Assembly: GCF_048773025.1 (NCBI RefSeq) | Contig: NC_133558.1 | Span: forward strand, 17,156,501-17,220,500 | DNA: 64,000 nucleotides | Reading direction: 5' to 3' | From: Camelus bactrianus | Taxonomy: Eukaryota; Chordata; Mammalia; Artiodactyla; Camelidae | Shown here: positions 1 to 11,960 of the stretch, in pieces | Layout of the letters: each line of letters starts with the position of its first letter | How positions within the stretch are numbered: the first letter of the stretch is position 1 | Translations under genes and position numbers: made by a program | The notes under the pieces: model-generated | Databases searched by the model: none | What the model was told of the DNA's origin: nothing | Seen by the model: the letters and a program-made list of their open reading frames with translations, nothing else

Positions 1-377
1 GTATGAATTCTTAGCTATTCTTATAAATTCTCCTCCCTGTCTGTCTGGAGATGACTGAGGTGTAGGTGGGTGGGGAAGGGAACTTTTATTCTTTTAAGGG
101 TAATTTGTTCAGATTTATCAGAGCAGCTACTTGCCCTGAGCACCAGCAAGCTTTCCACCACGACATATGGCTGAGATTCTATCAGAAGCTTCCAGGCTTC
201 CTGCTCAATTGTAACCTTAGGTTGGCAAAGACCTTTCCTAGCATCCAAAGAAAGGGTGGTGGAGATCTTTGAATGGAAAGAAGGTGGTGAAGGTGTCAGT
301 TCACTCAAAAAGATTCTTATTAAGTTTGAACCTCATATCCTTATAATATAAGTGCTAGTGTGTTCATTGATAGTGTT
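1..377. other. Intergenic DNA, nothing assigned
   Basis: No gene, splice-supported exon or repeat family that I can name. Short open frames on both strands lack codon bias or recognisable motifs. Confidence 0.5.
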
Positions 378-715
378 GCAGGCATTCTGGCTACTGTAAC
401 AAAAATATCATCGACTGGGTGATTAAACAACAAACACTTAGTTCTCACAGGTCTAGAGGCTGGGGTGTCCAAGATCAAGGCCCTAGCAGATTCAATGTCT
501 GGTGAAAACCTGCTTCTTGATTCATAGACAGAGGTCTATTCCTTTGTTCTCCAATGGTGGAAGGAGCAATGAAGCTTTCTGTAGTCTCTTTTATAAGGAC
601 ACTAATCTCATGTACAAGGACTCTACCCTATGACCTAATTACCTCCCAAAGGCCCCATCTCCAAACACCAATGTGTTAGAGATTAAGCTTCAACATATGA
701 ATTTTGGACTACAGC
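378..715 (-). mobile_element. MaLR-type LTR (MST/MLT1-like), antisense
   Basis: Read on the - strand this resembles an ERVL-MaLR LTR: a stretch about 'dated' priming words common to the family (a CTTATAAAAGAG TATA region, then the CCAGACATTGAATCTG and CTTGATCTTGGAC blocks, ending near TGTTTGTTGTTTAATCACCCAGT). It is an old, diverged solo-type LTR of a non-coding fossil. Family assignment is from remembered consensus, not from alignment. Confidence 0.7.
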
Positions 716-904
716 AATGGCAAAGGAAGCTAACAGGCCTTAGGCTTCTGCTGGAGAACCAAAGGGAACAGAGTGCCCAAGGAGGGCAGACAGAAGGCAG
801 AAGTCTCTTATCAGAGTCCTTGCTATATACATTTGATGGGTTAGGGAATAGCGTGATGGCACCCCTGAGAGCTGTGCTCCATGCCAAAGATGTTTGTTCA
901 TTCA

Positions 905-1315
905 TTTCAAAACAGGAAGAAGTATAATTGTCTCTGTTTGCTGACGATGTAATCTTGTACACAGAAAACCCTAAGACTCCACCAAAGGACTGTTAGAACT
1001 AATGAATGAATTCAGTAAAGTTGCAGTATACAAAATCAACATGCAGAACGGTATAATACACAGCATTTTTATATACAAACAACAAAATGTCTGAAAAAGA
1101 AATCAAGAAAATCATCCCATTTACAATAGCATCAAAAATAATAAAATACTTAGGAATAAATTTAACCAAAGAAGTGAAAGATCTGTGCACTGAAAACTAT
1201 AAGACTTTGATGAAACAAACTGAAGAAGGCACAAATAAATGGAAAGCTATCCCATGTTCATAGTCTGGGAGAATTACTTTTGTTAAAATATCCATATAGT
1301 CATCCAAGTCCAGGA
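905..1315 (+). mobile_element. L1 ORF2 fragment
   Basis: Contains the reverse transcriptase FADD-type motif context (SLFADDVILYTENP read from about 930), followed by the usual L1 ORF2 wording up to the TVKISI-like stretch. It is only about 400 bp and diverged. It is a separate copy from the larger L1 that begins just downstream, because that one starts inside ORF1. Confidence 0.75.
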
Positions 1316-1989
1316 AGTATACAGAGTCCCACAAAAGATTAACCCAAGGAGGAATACAACAAGACACAGTGTAATGAAAATAACAAAAATTACAGATAAA
1401 GAGAGAATACTAAAAACAGCAAGGGAAAAGCAACAAATAACATGTAAGGGAACTCCCATAGGTTATCAGCTGATTTTTCAGCAGAAACTCTGCAGGCCAG
1501 AAGGGAATGGCATGATATATTTAAAGCGATAGAAGGGTAAAACCTACAACCAAGAGTATTCTACCCAGCAAGGCTCTCCTCCAGATTTGATGAAGAAACT
1601 AAAACCTTTATAAACAAAAGCTAAAAGAATTCAGCACCACCAAATAAGCTTTACAACAAATGTTAAAGGAATTCCTCTAGATGAACAAGAAAAGGCCACA
1701 ACTAGAAAAAAAGAAAATTATAAATGAAAAAGCTCACCAATAAAGGCAAACATACAGTAAAGGTAGAAAGTCAACCAGAGACAAAGCTACTAGGTGAGTT
1801 AAAAATAGTAAAATCATCTATATTTACAATAAGCAGTTAAGGGATACATGAAACAATCACATGTAAAATATGGTATCAAAAACAGTACAAATGCAGGTAC
1901 TGAAAATGCATTTGAAATTAAGAGATCAGCAAATTAAAGCATTTAAAACTAAGAAGTCAGCAAATTAAAACAATCATGTATCTATGGCA

Positions 1990-2019
1990 GACTCTCTCTC
2001 TATCTCTCTCTCTCTCTAG
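1990..2019. repeat. (CT)n simple repeat
   Basis: About 30 bp of alternating CT with one TA interruption, inside the inter-ORF part of the L1. Confidence 0.9.
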
Positions 2020-2244
2020 ACTGCTATACAAAACCCTCAAGGTAAATACAAACCAAAAATCTGTAATACATATACACACAAAAAAGACAAAGGAATCCAA
2101 ATACAACACTAAAATAGCCATCAAATCACAAGAGAAGAGAACAAAAGAAAGGAACAAAAAGACCCACAAAAACAAATCAAAACAATTCACAAAATGGCAA
2201 TACCATAAACAAATAAATTATTGATATGTATTTTCACTGAGTAT

Positions 2245-2345
2245 CTTTTTTTTATTAAAGTATAGTCAGTTGACAATGTTGTGTCAATTTCTGGTGTACA
2301 GCCAGAAATAATAGTTCAGTCATACATATATACATACATATATTT
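2245..2345 (-). mobile_element. L1 3' UTR fragment, antisense, nested in the larger L1
   Basis: The TTTATTAAAGTATAGTCAGT ... TCAGTCATACATATATACATAC wording is the reverse complement of the 3' end of cetartiodactyl L1 copies. It sits between the ORF1 and ORF2 parts of the sense L1, so it is a later insertion or an inverted 3' piece. Confidence 0.6.
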
Positions 2346-5300
2346 GTTTTCATTTGATAATTACTTTAAGTGTAAATGGACTAAATGCTCCAACCAAAAG
2401 ATACAGACTGGCTGAATGAATACAAAAACAAGACCCATATATTTGCTGCCTACAAGAGATTTCAGATCTAGAGACACATATAGACTGAAGATGAGGGTAT
2501 GGAAAAGTTATTCCATGAAAATAGAAATCAAAAGAAAGCTGAAGTAGAATAGTTATATCAGACAAAATAGACTTTAAAATAAAGACTGTTATAAGAGACA
2601 AAGAAGGACACTACATAATGATCAAGGGATCAATCTAAGAAGAAGACATAACAATTGTAAATATATATCCACCGAATACAGGAGCACCTCAATATATAAA
2701 GCAAATATTAACACACATAAAAGGAGAAATTGAAAGTAATACAATAACAGTAGGAACTTTAATACCCTACTTACATCAATGGACAGATCATCCAAACAGA
2801 AAATCAATAGATACACAGGCCTTAAATAACACATGAGACCAACTGGACTTAATTGATATTTAGAGAGCATTCCACCCGAAGCAGAATACACATTCTTTTC
2901 AAGTGCGCATGGAACTTTCTCCAGGATAGATCACATGCTAGACCACAAAACAAACCTCAGTAAATTTAAGAAAACTGAAGTCATATAAAGCATTTTTTCC
3001 AACCACAACACTATGAAACTAGAAATCAACTACAAGGAAAAAACTGCAAAAAAAAAAAACACAAAACATGAGGCTAAACAGTATGCTACTAAACCACCAA
3101 TGGTTCACTGAAGAAATAAAAGAGGAAATTAAAAAAAATATCTAAAGACAAATTAAAATGAAAGCACAATGATCCAAAACCTATGGGATGCAGCAAAAGC
3201 AGTTCTAAAAGGAAAGTTTACAGTGATACAAGCTTACCTCAAAAAATAAGAAAAATCTCAAAAACAACAAGTTAACCTTATTCCTAAAGCAACTAAGAAC
3301 AAACAAAAGTCAAAGTTAGCAGAAGGAAAGAAATCATAAAGACCAGAGGAGAAATACATGAAATAGAGACTAAAAACTCAGAAAAGATTAATGAAATTAA
3401 AAGCTGGTTCTTTGAAAAGCTAAACAAAATTTAGCCAAATTCATCAAGAAAAAAAGGGAGGGGGCCCAAATCAATAAAATCAGAAATGAAAAAGAAGTTA
3501 CAACTAACACCACAGAAATACAAATGATCATAAGAGACTACTACAAGCAACTATACACCAATAAAATGGACAACCTAGAAGAAATGAATAAATTCTTAGA
3601 AAGGCACAATCTCTCCAGAGCAAACCAGGAAGAAATAGAAAATATGAACACACCAATTACCAGCACTGAAATTGAATCCATAATTAAAAATTTCCCAACA
3701 AAAGTCCAGGATCAGATGGCTTCATAGGTGAATTGTACTGTACATTTAGATAAGAGTTAATACCTATCCTTCTGGAACTATTCCAAAAAACTGCAGAGGA
3801 AGGAACACTTGTGAACTCATCTTATGAGGCCATCACCCTGATATCAAAACAAGATAAAAATATCACAAAAAAGAAGTTTACAGGCCAATATCACTGATGA
3901 ACATATATACAAAAATCCTCAACAAAATTATAGCAAATCAGCTCCAACATTACATTAAAAGAATCACACACCATGATCAAGTGCGGTTTATCCCAGGGAT
4001 GCAAGGATTTTTCAATATCTGCAAATCAATGTGATACACCACATTAACAAGCTGAAGAACAAAAACCATATGATTATCTCAATAGATGCATAAAAAGCTT
4101 TCAATAAAATTCAACATCCATTTATAATAAAAACTCTCCAGAAAGTGGGCATAAAGGGAACACACTTCAACATAAAGGCCATATATGACAAACCCACAGC
4201 TAACATTATACTCAATGGAAAACTGAAAGCATTACCTCTAAGGTCAGGAACAAGACAAAGATGCCCACTCTTGACACTTTAAATCAACATAGTTTTGCAA
4301 GTTCTAGCCACAGCAGTCAGAGAAGAAAAGGAAATAAAAGACATCCAATTTAGAAAAGAAGAAGTAAAACTGCCACAGTTTGTAGATGACATGATACTAT
4401 AAATAGAAAATCCTAAGGGTGCCACCAGAAAACTACTAGAGCTCATTAATGAATTCCGTAAAATTGCAGGATACAGAATTAATATACATAAATCTGTTGC
4501 ATTTATAGAAATACATGTACTACACACTAACAACAAAATACCAGAAAGAGAAATTAAGGAAACAATCCCATTTACCATCACATCAAAAAGAATAAAATAC
4601 CTAAGAATAAACCTACCTAAGGAGGCAAAAGATCCGTACTCCAAAAACTTTAAGACGCTGATGAAAGAAATTGAAGACAACACAGAAGGAAAGATATACT
4701 GTGGTCTTGGACTGGAAGACTGAATACTGTTAAAATGACCATACTACCCAAGGCAATCTACATTAAATTACAGGATGGAAAGCTCAGAAATAAACCTATG
4801 CATTTACAGTCAATTAATCTATGACAAAAGAGGCAAGAATATACAATGGAGAAAAGACAGTCTCTTCAATCAGTGATTATGGGAAAACTGGATAGCTACA
4901 TGTAAAATAATAAAATTAGAACACTTTCTAACACCATAAACATATACAAAAATAAACTCAAAATGGATTATAGAACTAAATTTAAGACTGCATACTATAA
5001 AACTCCTAGAGGAAAACATAGGCAGGATACTCTGACATAAATCACAGCAATATTTTTTAATCTAGTGTAATGACAACAGCAAAAAGAAACAAATGGGACC
5101 TAATTAAATTTAAAAGCTTTTTTTACAGCAAAGGAAACCACAAACAAAATGAAAAGATAATCTAAAGAATAGGAGAAAATATTTGCAAATGGTGCGACTA
5201 ACATGGGATTAATTTCCAAAATATACAAACAACTCATATAGCTCAATATCAAAAAACCAAACAACCCAAACAAAAAATGGGCAGAAGATCTAAATAAACA

Positions 5301-5715
5301 TTTCTCCAAAGAAGACACAGATGGCCAACAGGCACAAGAAAATATGCTGAACATCACTAATTATTAGGAAATGCAAATCAAAACCACAATGAGGTACCAC
5401 CTCACCCGTCTCAGAATGGCCATCACCCAAAAGTCTACAAATAATAAATGCTGGAGAAATTATGGAGAAAAGGGAACCCTCCTAACACTGCTGGTAGAAA
5501 TGTAAATTGGTGCAGCCACTATGGAAAACAGTATGGAGGTTCTTTAAAAAACTATATCCAGCAAGCCCACTCCTGGTCATACATCCAGAGAAAAATGTAA
5601 TTTGAAAAGATACATGCACCCCGGTGTTCATAGAAGCACTATTTACAATAGCCAAATCATAGAAGCAACCTAAATGTCCATTGACAAATGAATGGATAAA
5701 GAAGATGCAGTGCGT

Positions 5716-5740
5716 GTATATATATATATATATACACACA
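5716..5740. repeat. (TA)n simple repeat
   Basis: Alternating TA run followed by a short CA run inside the L1 ORF2 3' part. Confidence 0.85.
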
Positions 5741-6179
5741 ACGGAATATTACTCAGCTATAATTATGAAATAATGCCATTTGCAGCAACATGGATGGACC
5801 TAGAGATTATCATACTGAGTGAAGTCGGTCAGATAAAGACAAATATCATATGATATCACCTATATGTGGAATCTAAAAAAAATGACAAATGAAGTTATTT
5901 ACAAAACGAAAGTAGCCTTACAGACATAGAAAACAAACTCATGGTTAACAAAGGGGGAAGATGGGAAGGGATAAATTAGGAATTTATATTAACATATACA
6001 CACTACTGTATATAAAAATAAACAACAAGGATCTACTATATAGCACAGGGAACTATATTCAATATCTTATAATAAACTATAATGAAAAGTCTGAAAAACA
6101 GATATATTTATGTATAACTGATTTCATCTGAAACACTGTAAATCAACTATACTTCAATTAAAAAATAAAAATTAGTCAA

Positions 6180-6660
6180 AAAGGGAAAGAGCCAATGCAA
6201 GAGGAACACTCTAATCTTCCTGTCTCCCTAAAAGCAGGAAATAAATCTTTCATATGGAAGGTGCCCTCTCTGCACCTGAAGGCAGAAAGATACTTACCTC
6301 CAGAGGAATTCCCAGTGAGCAGTCTCTATAAAGAAACCTTATTCCTTCTTTAATTACTACCCCAAGCCCAGACTTTGATTAAATTCCTTATAATTAAGCA
6401 CCCAATAATTAAGCACCCAATCTTAGTTTCTTTGTCCTGTCAATTCTCCTCAAATTTATTGTTTCCTTGTCCAAAAAATATAAAAGCTGCCTGCTTTGGC
6501 CACTTCTTAGGTCCTATTTCTATGAGACCTCCATGCGCATTAATTAAAATTTGTTTCTTTTTCTCCTGTTAATTTGTCTTGGGTCAGCATTATTGTTAGT
6601 CCAGACACAAGAATTTAAGAGGGGTAGAGGGGAAAATTTCCCCCTCCCGGACACAGCCAC
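6180..6660 (+). mobile_element. Solo-type ERV LTR (copy 1 of 3)
   Basis: Has a TATA box (AATATAAAAGCTGCC near 6476-6490), a poly(A)-signal-like ATTAAAAT near 6543, and a downstream CTCCTGTTAATTTGTCTT block. Two other copies share this order: 39115-39570, and 63580 to the window end. It is an LTR fossil abutting the end of the preceding L1. No internal retroviral genes are seen beside it. The exact family is not assigned; class I (gammaretrovirus-like) is my best guess. Confidence 0.65.
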
Positions 6661-6839
6661 CAGACTCATTCTGCCTGCATTTAATTTACTTTTCTTTTAA
6701 GCTTGATCCCCATTCCAAAACTTGAAAGAGTAGTAAATCCTTCCAGGTTCCCCAAAAGGTCTGCATTTATTCCAAGGAATCTAGAGGTAACTTGAACTTA
6801 CTCTGGGCTGGAAGCAGCTGAAAACAGCTGGCCATCATG

Positions 6840-7015
6840 AAGTCGGAACTGATTTCTGTCAAAGAAGAGGGCTGTGATGAAGGTACAATTATTATTTCTA
6901 TTCTGTAAGTTAGAAAATTTGGGCTCAGAGAGGGTAATTAAATTGCCCAAGGCTTCCCAGCTGGTAAGTGACAGGGCGGGATACAAATTCATTTGCAGAA
7001 CAGAGATAATATTTA
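6840..7015 (-). repeat. MIR-like SINE, antisense (paired with 8090-8268)
   Basis: The stretch CTCAGAGAGGGTAATTAAAT, then TGCCCAAGGCTTCCCAGCTGGTAAGTGACAG, is the reverse complement of the MIR core. The unit is closely matched by 8090-8268, including sequence past the MIR core (AACAGAGATAAT). Confidence 0.7.
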
Positions 7016-8089
7016 CCTCTTAGAGTACATAGTAAGAAGTTTTTGTTGTAACAAGCATGGGGCTTCTCCCTTCTGCCTTGACCCAGATCTCAAGTGAGCT
7101 TGCCACACAGCTTCAAGCTTTCCTTCCTTTCACCCAAATGATAATTACGGTGATTGTTTGTGGAGCACTTAGTCCGTGGCAGCCAGAGCCGGGACTAGAA
7201 GGGAGCAAGTGAGGTACTATCCTCAGGAGAAAAATTTAAGAGACTGTAAAAAATAATTCTATAATCAAATACTATTTTTAATGCAATATTTTTTAAAAAA
7301 ATCAATACACAAAACTCCATCATGATAAAAATACTAAAATGTTAAATAAAGACAAAATCAGTATTACTGATCTTTGCCTCAGGCTCCAAAGTGGCTTGTC
7401 ATGCCTGTGGTGCCAGGTGACTATTTGGAAATTTTAATCAGCAGGTAACCAGCTCTTTATTCCCCAGTACCCCCAGGGGAGATTTATAGCCTTGGCCTGC
7501 AAGTCTGGGGATGGTGGTGGTGGTGGGGTTCTTTTCCAAAAACCGAAGAACTTACATAGTCTGTGGAAAAGGAAGAGATGGTAGTAGATTCAGGAGGAAA
7601 GTAGAGGGTCTTGAGAAGCAAGAGGCAAGCTAGGCTTCCCACTCCCAACTTAATTTTTTTTTTCCCCTTGGCAGGAATAAGAAGGAAAGGTATTTGGCCC
7701 CAGGGCAGCTGAACCTGGACCCAGCTTCACAGCACACTCCCAGAGGAACAGCAAGATCTTGGGGGGAGGCTGTCATGTGTCCCATCAAGGCTCCCTGGGT
7801 CCCAAGTATGGCAAAGAAGGATCTGGGAACCTGCAGGCCTGAGCAGCCCTGCAGACCAAATAGAGTGGACAAAAGGATGAAGACCAAATGACAGATACCC
7901 TCTGCATGTACGTGTGTGTGCACACAAACACAGAGGAGTTGTAATGCAATGATGGGAAGGGGCAGGAACATCCAAGAATGCCAGAGATTAAAATTTTAAC
8001 TAGTCAGGAAGAATGGTGCCTCAGACTAAAATGAAGTAATAAAAAATATAGTGCTATTTCTTGATCATCTGAATTTATGGATAGTCATA
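7016..8089. other. Intergenic DNA, nothing assigned
   Basis: About 1.1 kb. Open frames of 65-113 codons near 7630-7975 occur on both strands but overlap each other. They have no known motif and no splice or promoter context, so I do not call a gene. Confidence 0.5.
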
Positions 8090-8268
8090 CCTGCTACACA
8101 TAAATTATCCTATTTATCATGGGATGAATGTACATTATTATTCCTATTTTACAAATCAGGACATTTGGGTTTAGAGAGGATAATTAAATTGTTCAAGGTC
8201 TCCCAGCTAATAAGTGACAGAACAGAATATAAATTCACTTGTAAAACAGAGATAATGTTGACTTATTA
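8090..8268 (-). repeat. MIR-like SINE, antisense (paired with 6840-7015)
   Basis: TTTAGAGAGGATAATTAAAT, then TTCAAGGTCTCCCAGCTAATAAGTGACAG, is the antisense MIR core. It is followed by AACAGAGATAAT, as in the copy 1.25 kb upstream. Confidence 0.7.
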
Positions 8269-8635
8269 CGGTGTATTAGCCAGAATATTTGGGTTGTAAG
8301 ACCAAAAACAGACTCCAACTAGCTTCCACAAAATCTTTCTTGAGCACAGAAGAATCATAAAGGAAGATCCGTATCGTGGACTGGGATTAGTGGCTCAAGA
8401 AACACCAGCAATTCTCTTTCTTTTCTCCGTTTCTCAGCCAGAACCTTTCTACCATGTAAGGAAGATGGCCCTTGGCAAGTCCAGATCCACATCTTCACAA
8501 CAACTGCAGGGCCAACTTTTCTGTAGCTCCAACAGAAAAGTTTGAAGGAATATTCTGATTGGCCTAGCCTGCATTACATACTATCTCTGAGCCAATCAAG
8601 TGCAGAGGGTCCAGGCACTTCAACTGGCAAAGCCT

Positions 8636-8815
8636 AGAGCAGGAGTGCACAAACTACAACCCTGGGCCAAATCCAGCCCAATATGGGCCACATTCAGCCC
8701 AATATGGGCCACATCTGGTCATGTCCATTCATTTATATTGTCTATGGCTGCTTTCAGGTTACACCAGTAGAATTAATTATGACAGAGATAGCATGTCTTG
8801 CAAAGCCAAAAATAT
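8636..8815. mobile_element. hAT (Charlie-like) DNA transposon, left part
   Basis: Begins TAGAGCAGGAGTGCACAAAC with the GGGCCAAATCCAGCCC body typical of hAT-Charlie MITEs. The matching right end (AAAAAGTTTGCTGATCCCTTGCC) is found at 9665-9694, so the element is split by an L1 insertion. AATATGGGCCACAT is duplicated in tandem near 8678-8711. Confidence 0.65.
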
Positions 8816-8829
8816 GTTCCACCTGGGTG

Positions 8830-9660
8830 TGTGCATGTGTGTATAATTATCATATAAGTTACAAGTGTACTTATATTTCCACATCAAGTATTATAATTCT
8901 ACATCAGTATACTCTACAAAATGATCATCACAGGTCTAGTTACCATCCATCACTATACAGCTGATCCCTTGACCCATTTCACCCATTCCCCACCTACTTC
9001 CCCATGGTAATCACTACTCTGATTTCTGTAACTATGAGGTTTTTTTTGTTGTTTGTTCATTTTCTTTTTAGATTACACATATGTGTGAAATCATACAGTA
9101 TTTGTCTTTCTCTGTCTGACTTATTTCATTTAGCAGAATGCCCTCAAGATGCCCTCAAAATCCTCAAATGGCAGAATTTCACTCTTTTTCATGGCCGAGT
9201 AGTATTCTACTGTATATATGTAAGTATGTATGTGTGTGTGTATATATACATATGTATTTATACATCTCACATCCTTTTTATCTATTTATCCATTGATGAG
9301 AACTAAAATTGTTTCCATATCTTGGCTACTGTAAATAATGCTGCAATGAACATGGGGTGCAGATATCTTTTTGAATTAGTATTTTCACATACTTTAGATA
9401 AATACCCAGAAATGAAATTGCTGGATCATATGGTAATTCTACTCTTAATTCTTCGACATTGTTTTCCACAGTGACTGCATCAATTTTAAGTCCTACCAAC
9501 AATGTATGAAGGTTCCCTTTTTCTCCACATCCTCCCAAATATTTGTTACTTCTTGTCTTTTTGATAGCAGCCATCCCAACAGGTGTTAGCTGATATCTCA
9601 TTGTGGTTTTGATTTGCATTTCCCTAATAAATTAGTGGTGTCGGACACCTTTTCATGTTC
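8830..9660 (-). mobile_element. L1 3' part, antisense, nested in hAT element
   Basis: Antisense ORF2 C-terminus and 3' UTR: the - strand encodes an L1-type stretch ([18 protein letters not shown] and [10 protein letters not shown], 9619 down to 9326), and the + strand shows the usual GCCGAGTAGTATTCTACTGT wording. A TG/TA microsatellite lies at 9216-9256. The copy is 5'-truncated and interrupted. Confidence 0.8.
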
Positions 9661-9705
9661 TTTACAGAAAAAGTTTGCTGATCCCTTGCCTAGATGGTTC
9701 AGCTG
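9661..9705. mobile_element. hAT (Charlie-like) DNA transposon, right part
   Basis: The inverted-repeat end TTTACAGAAAAAGTTTGCTGA mirrors the left end at 8636. It resumes directly after the L1. Confidence 0.6.
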
Positions 9706-10045
9706 CCTCTGGTGCAGAATTAGACCTTCCAATAGATCCTGAATGTTTCACAACAGAGCATTTGATTATCAGAAAAAAACAAGGGGAAAGTGCGGCAGTA
9801 TAACACAGCATATATGAATTTTGTGATGAGTCAAGACACACATAAATATCTAATACATAGCAGACATTTGATTTAGGTAATTTTCTCTACCTGCCCCCCC
9901 CCCCACTTAGTTTTTTGGTTTTTTTCCCTACTATTGTTCAGTTAGCTCTCTGCTTAACTGGGATGATGGGGGAGTGGGGGATGGGGTCTGGTTTCTGGTT
10001 CCTCATGTAAATAGCTTGGAAGCCACAAATCCATTCTAACAAGTA
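9706..10045. other. Intergenic DNA with poly-C run
   Basis: No gene seen. A run of about 11 C lies at 9894-9905. Confidence 0.5.
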
Positions 10046-11365
10046 AAAAGCTAAACAGACAAAAAAAAAACAAAAACCAAAAAACCTCATCTTGTATCCG
10101 TAAGAGAGGAGAGGTCACAAGGCAAACCATTGCCCCCAAGATTAGAGAGACAGGTAAATACAAAAAGTTACCTTTGGAAACCAGGCGCGGAGCAGGAAAG
10201 CAGGCGCCAGGCAGGACACCAGGAACGGGGCCGGACGCCAGGTGAGGAGCAGGACGCCAGGAGCTGTAACTGACGAAATGCTGGAGGCTCAGCACCGACA
10301 AGTCTGAGAGTTAAAAACTCCACAGGGTCCCAGTAATAGGGGGACCTTTCAAAACTGTGAGATTTCCGTCCAGGAGTCGGACCAGAATCCCTCAGAAAAC
10401 ACTGGGGAAAAATCCTCTCCCGCTCACAGCAGAGGGCAGAAGAGGAGGAACCATTTTGAAACATCCCAGAGTCCCTTGCGCTCCGTAAAAGGCCTTCCCT
10501 CAGCGGAAAGTGGTTAAGCAGAGCCTCACCTGCGGGCTGTTAGCGGAGCCTGACTAACTTGGGGGAAGGGAAATACCCAACTCCAGCCCACGCTAGCCAT
10601 TTCTGTCCCACCTGAAGGGGAGAGAACTGAGGAACTCTCGCGAAGTTCTCAGTCCCGAGGCACAGGCTCAGTGGGAGACCACAACCCCAACGTTGGCCGC
10701 TTCCCCTCCCCCACACCTCACCACCGTTACTGCAGGCTTCTTCACAGCCGTTCCTTTTACCTGGTGCGTCATTTCCAGCTACTAAGAAAAAACGATAAGG
10801 CATACCAACCATCAAAAAACCCAGTTTGAAGAGACAGAGCAAGCTTCAGAGCCAGACACAGCCAGGATGTTGGAATTACCAACCAGGAATTTAAAACTAT
10901 AATTAATATGCTAAGGGCTCTGATGGATGAAGTGGACAACATGCAAGAACAGATGGGCAATGTAAGCAGACAGATGAAAATCCTAAGAAAGAAATAAAAA
11001 GAAATTTTAGAGCTCAAAAACACTGTAACAGAAATAATGAATGCATTTGATGGGTTTATTAGTAAATTGGATACAGCTGAGGAGAGAATCTGTGTTTGAG
11101 GCTATGCCAGTAGAAACTTCCAAAACGAAAGCAAAGAGAACACTTAAAAAAAAAACACAGAATATCCAAGGACTGTGCCAGTTACAAAAGGTGTAACATA
11201 CGTGTTGTGGGAATATCAGAAAAAAGAGATAAGGAACAGAAGAAATGTTTGAAACAAGAATGACTGCAATTTTCTCCCAAATTAAAGTCAGATAGCAAAC
11301 CACATATCCGGGAAGCTCAAGAGAAACACCAAGCGATATAAATACCAAAGAAAAGAGATTAAAAT
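10046..11365 (+). mobile_element. L1 5' UTR and ORF1 N-terminal part
   Basis: A GC-rich, CpG-containing segment (10170-10760), unlike the AT-rich surroundings, is followed by ORF1 coiled-coil wording (MLELPTRNLKL-like from 10867; MRALMDEVDNMQEQMGN near 10910-10965; LKNTVTEIMNAFDGFISKLD near 11010-11075). The GC-rich part carries repeats of CAGGACGCCAGG-like units and is best read as the internal L1 promoter. ORF1 is interrupted and the element stops near 11365, so it is a 3'-truncated piece. Confidence 0.75.
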
Positions 11366-11455
11366 CACTGAGTCCTCTTCCATCCCAACTGAGGGTTATT
11401 GAACAGCATAGATTATAAGAAGTGTTGATGAACCCAAGTTCATGTACTCAACATA

Positions 11456-11960
11456 CAGTGAGGCCAAATAAACAAAAACAGCAGAGTTTGGAGCAGAGAA
11501 AGTTTATTCCAAGAGGGTAGCTCATGATCGAAAGACCTAAACTCCCCTACTTAGTCTCTTATACCATGAGTTTTGTTGGAGAGGACCAGGCAGGCATTGT
11601 AAGTGGGGGCCAAAATTATCCACAAGAAATGAAGCAAGAAAGCAACTTTTTGACAAATAAAATCCCCATAAATTGTTCACAACATACTTCTTTTCCTTAC
11701 TGGCAATTGTTTCCAGTCAATTAGAGACTAAAGAAAAGTATTTGAGGAAAAAATGGAAAAGGAAAAATATAAAGGAAATAACCATACCAAAAAAAAAAAA
11801 AAAAAAATCCCTGAGACTCCCCTTCCCCCAGGCTGGGGCCTCTGAAGTCTGGTGGGGCCTATTTGTCACAGCAGAGTTGGTCTACAAAAGAATGTGCCCA
11901 GCCAAAGCAGGGGTCCCATGACTTTTTTTTTTTTTTTTTTAACAGGACTGTAGTTCTCCA
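11456..11960 (-). mobile_element. Possible antisense ERV LTR
   Basis: The block AGCAGAGTTTGGAGCAGAGAAAGTTTATTCC resembles the reverse complement of an LTR poly(A)/R region, followed by LTR-like text up to the CCCCAGGCTGGGG stretch. It contains poly-A at 11790-11808 and poly-T at 11922-11940. Fossil; family not assigned and boundaries approximate. Confidence 0.35.

Larger units (their letters stand above)
1340..6175 (+). mobile_element. LINE-1, 5'-truncated in ORF1, about 4.8 kb
   Basis: Starts in the C-terminal part of ORF1 (the KDKERILKTAREKQQ-type and ARREWHDIF-type wording near 1390-1520), passes an inter-ORF region, then ORF2 from about 2390. Further on come the endonuclease area, the reverse transcriptase area near 3900-4400 (QFVDDMIL near 4376), the C-terminal cysteine region, and a 3' UTR that ends with the typical CAACTATACTTCAATTAAAAAATAAA tail near 6140-6170. 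ORF2 is interrupted by many stops and frame changes, so it is dead. A (CT)n run at 1990-2018 and an antisense L1 3' fragment at 2245-2345 lie inside it. Confidence 0.85.

Noticed and set aside
4279-4683. 134-codon minus-strand frame
   Set aside because: Antisense shadow of L1 ORF2.
7630-7975. Overlapping frames on both strands, up to 113 codons
   Set aside because: No known domain, no coding bias that I can judge, and both strands open in the same place.
10540-10842. Minus-strand frames of about 100 codons near 10-10.8 kb
   Set aside because: Lie in a GC-rich L1 5' UTR; no motif, splice sites or promoter of their own.
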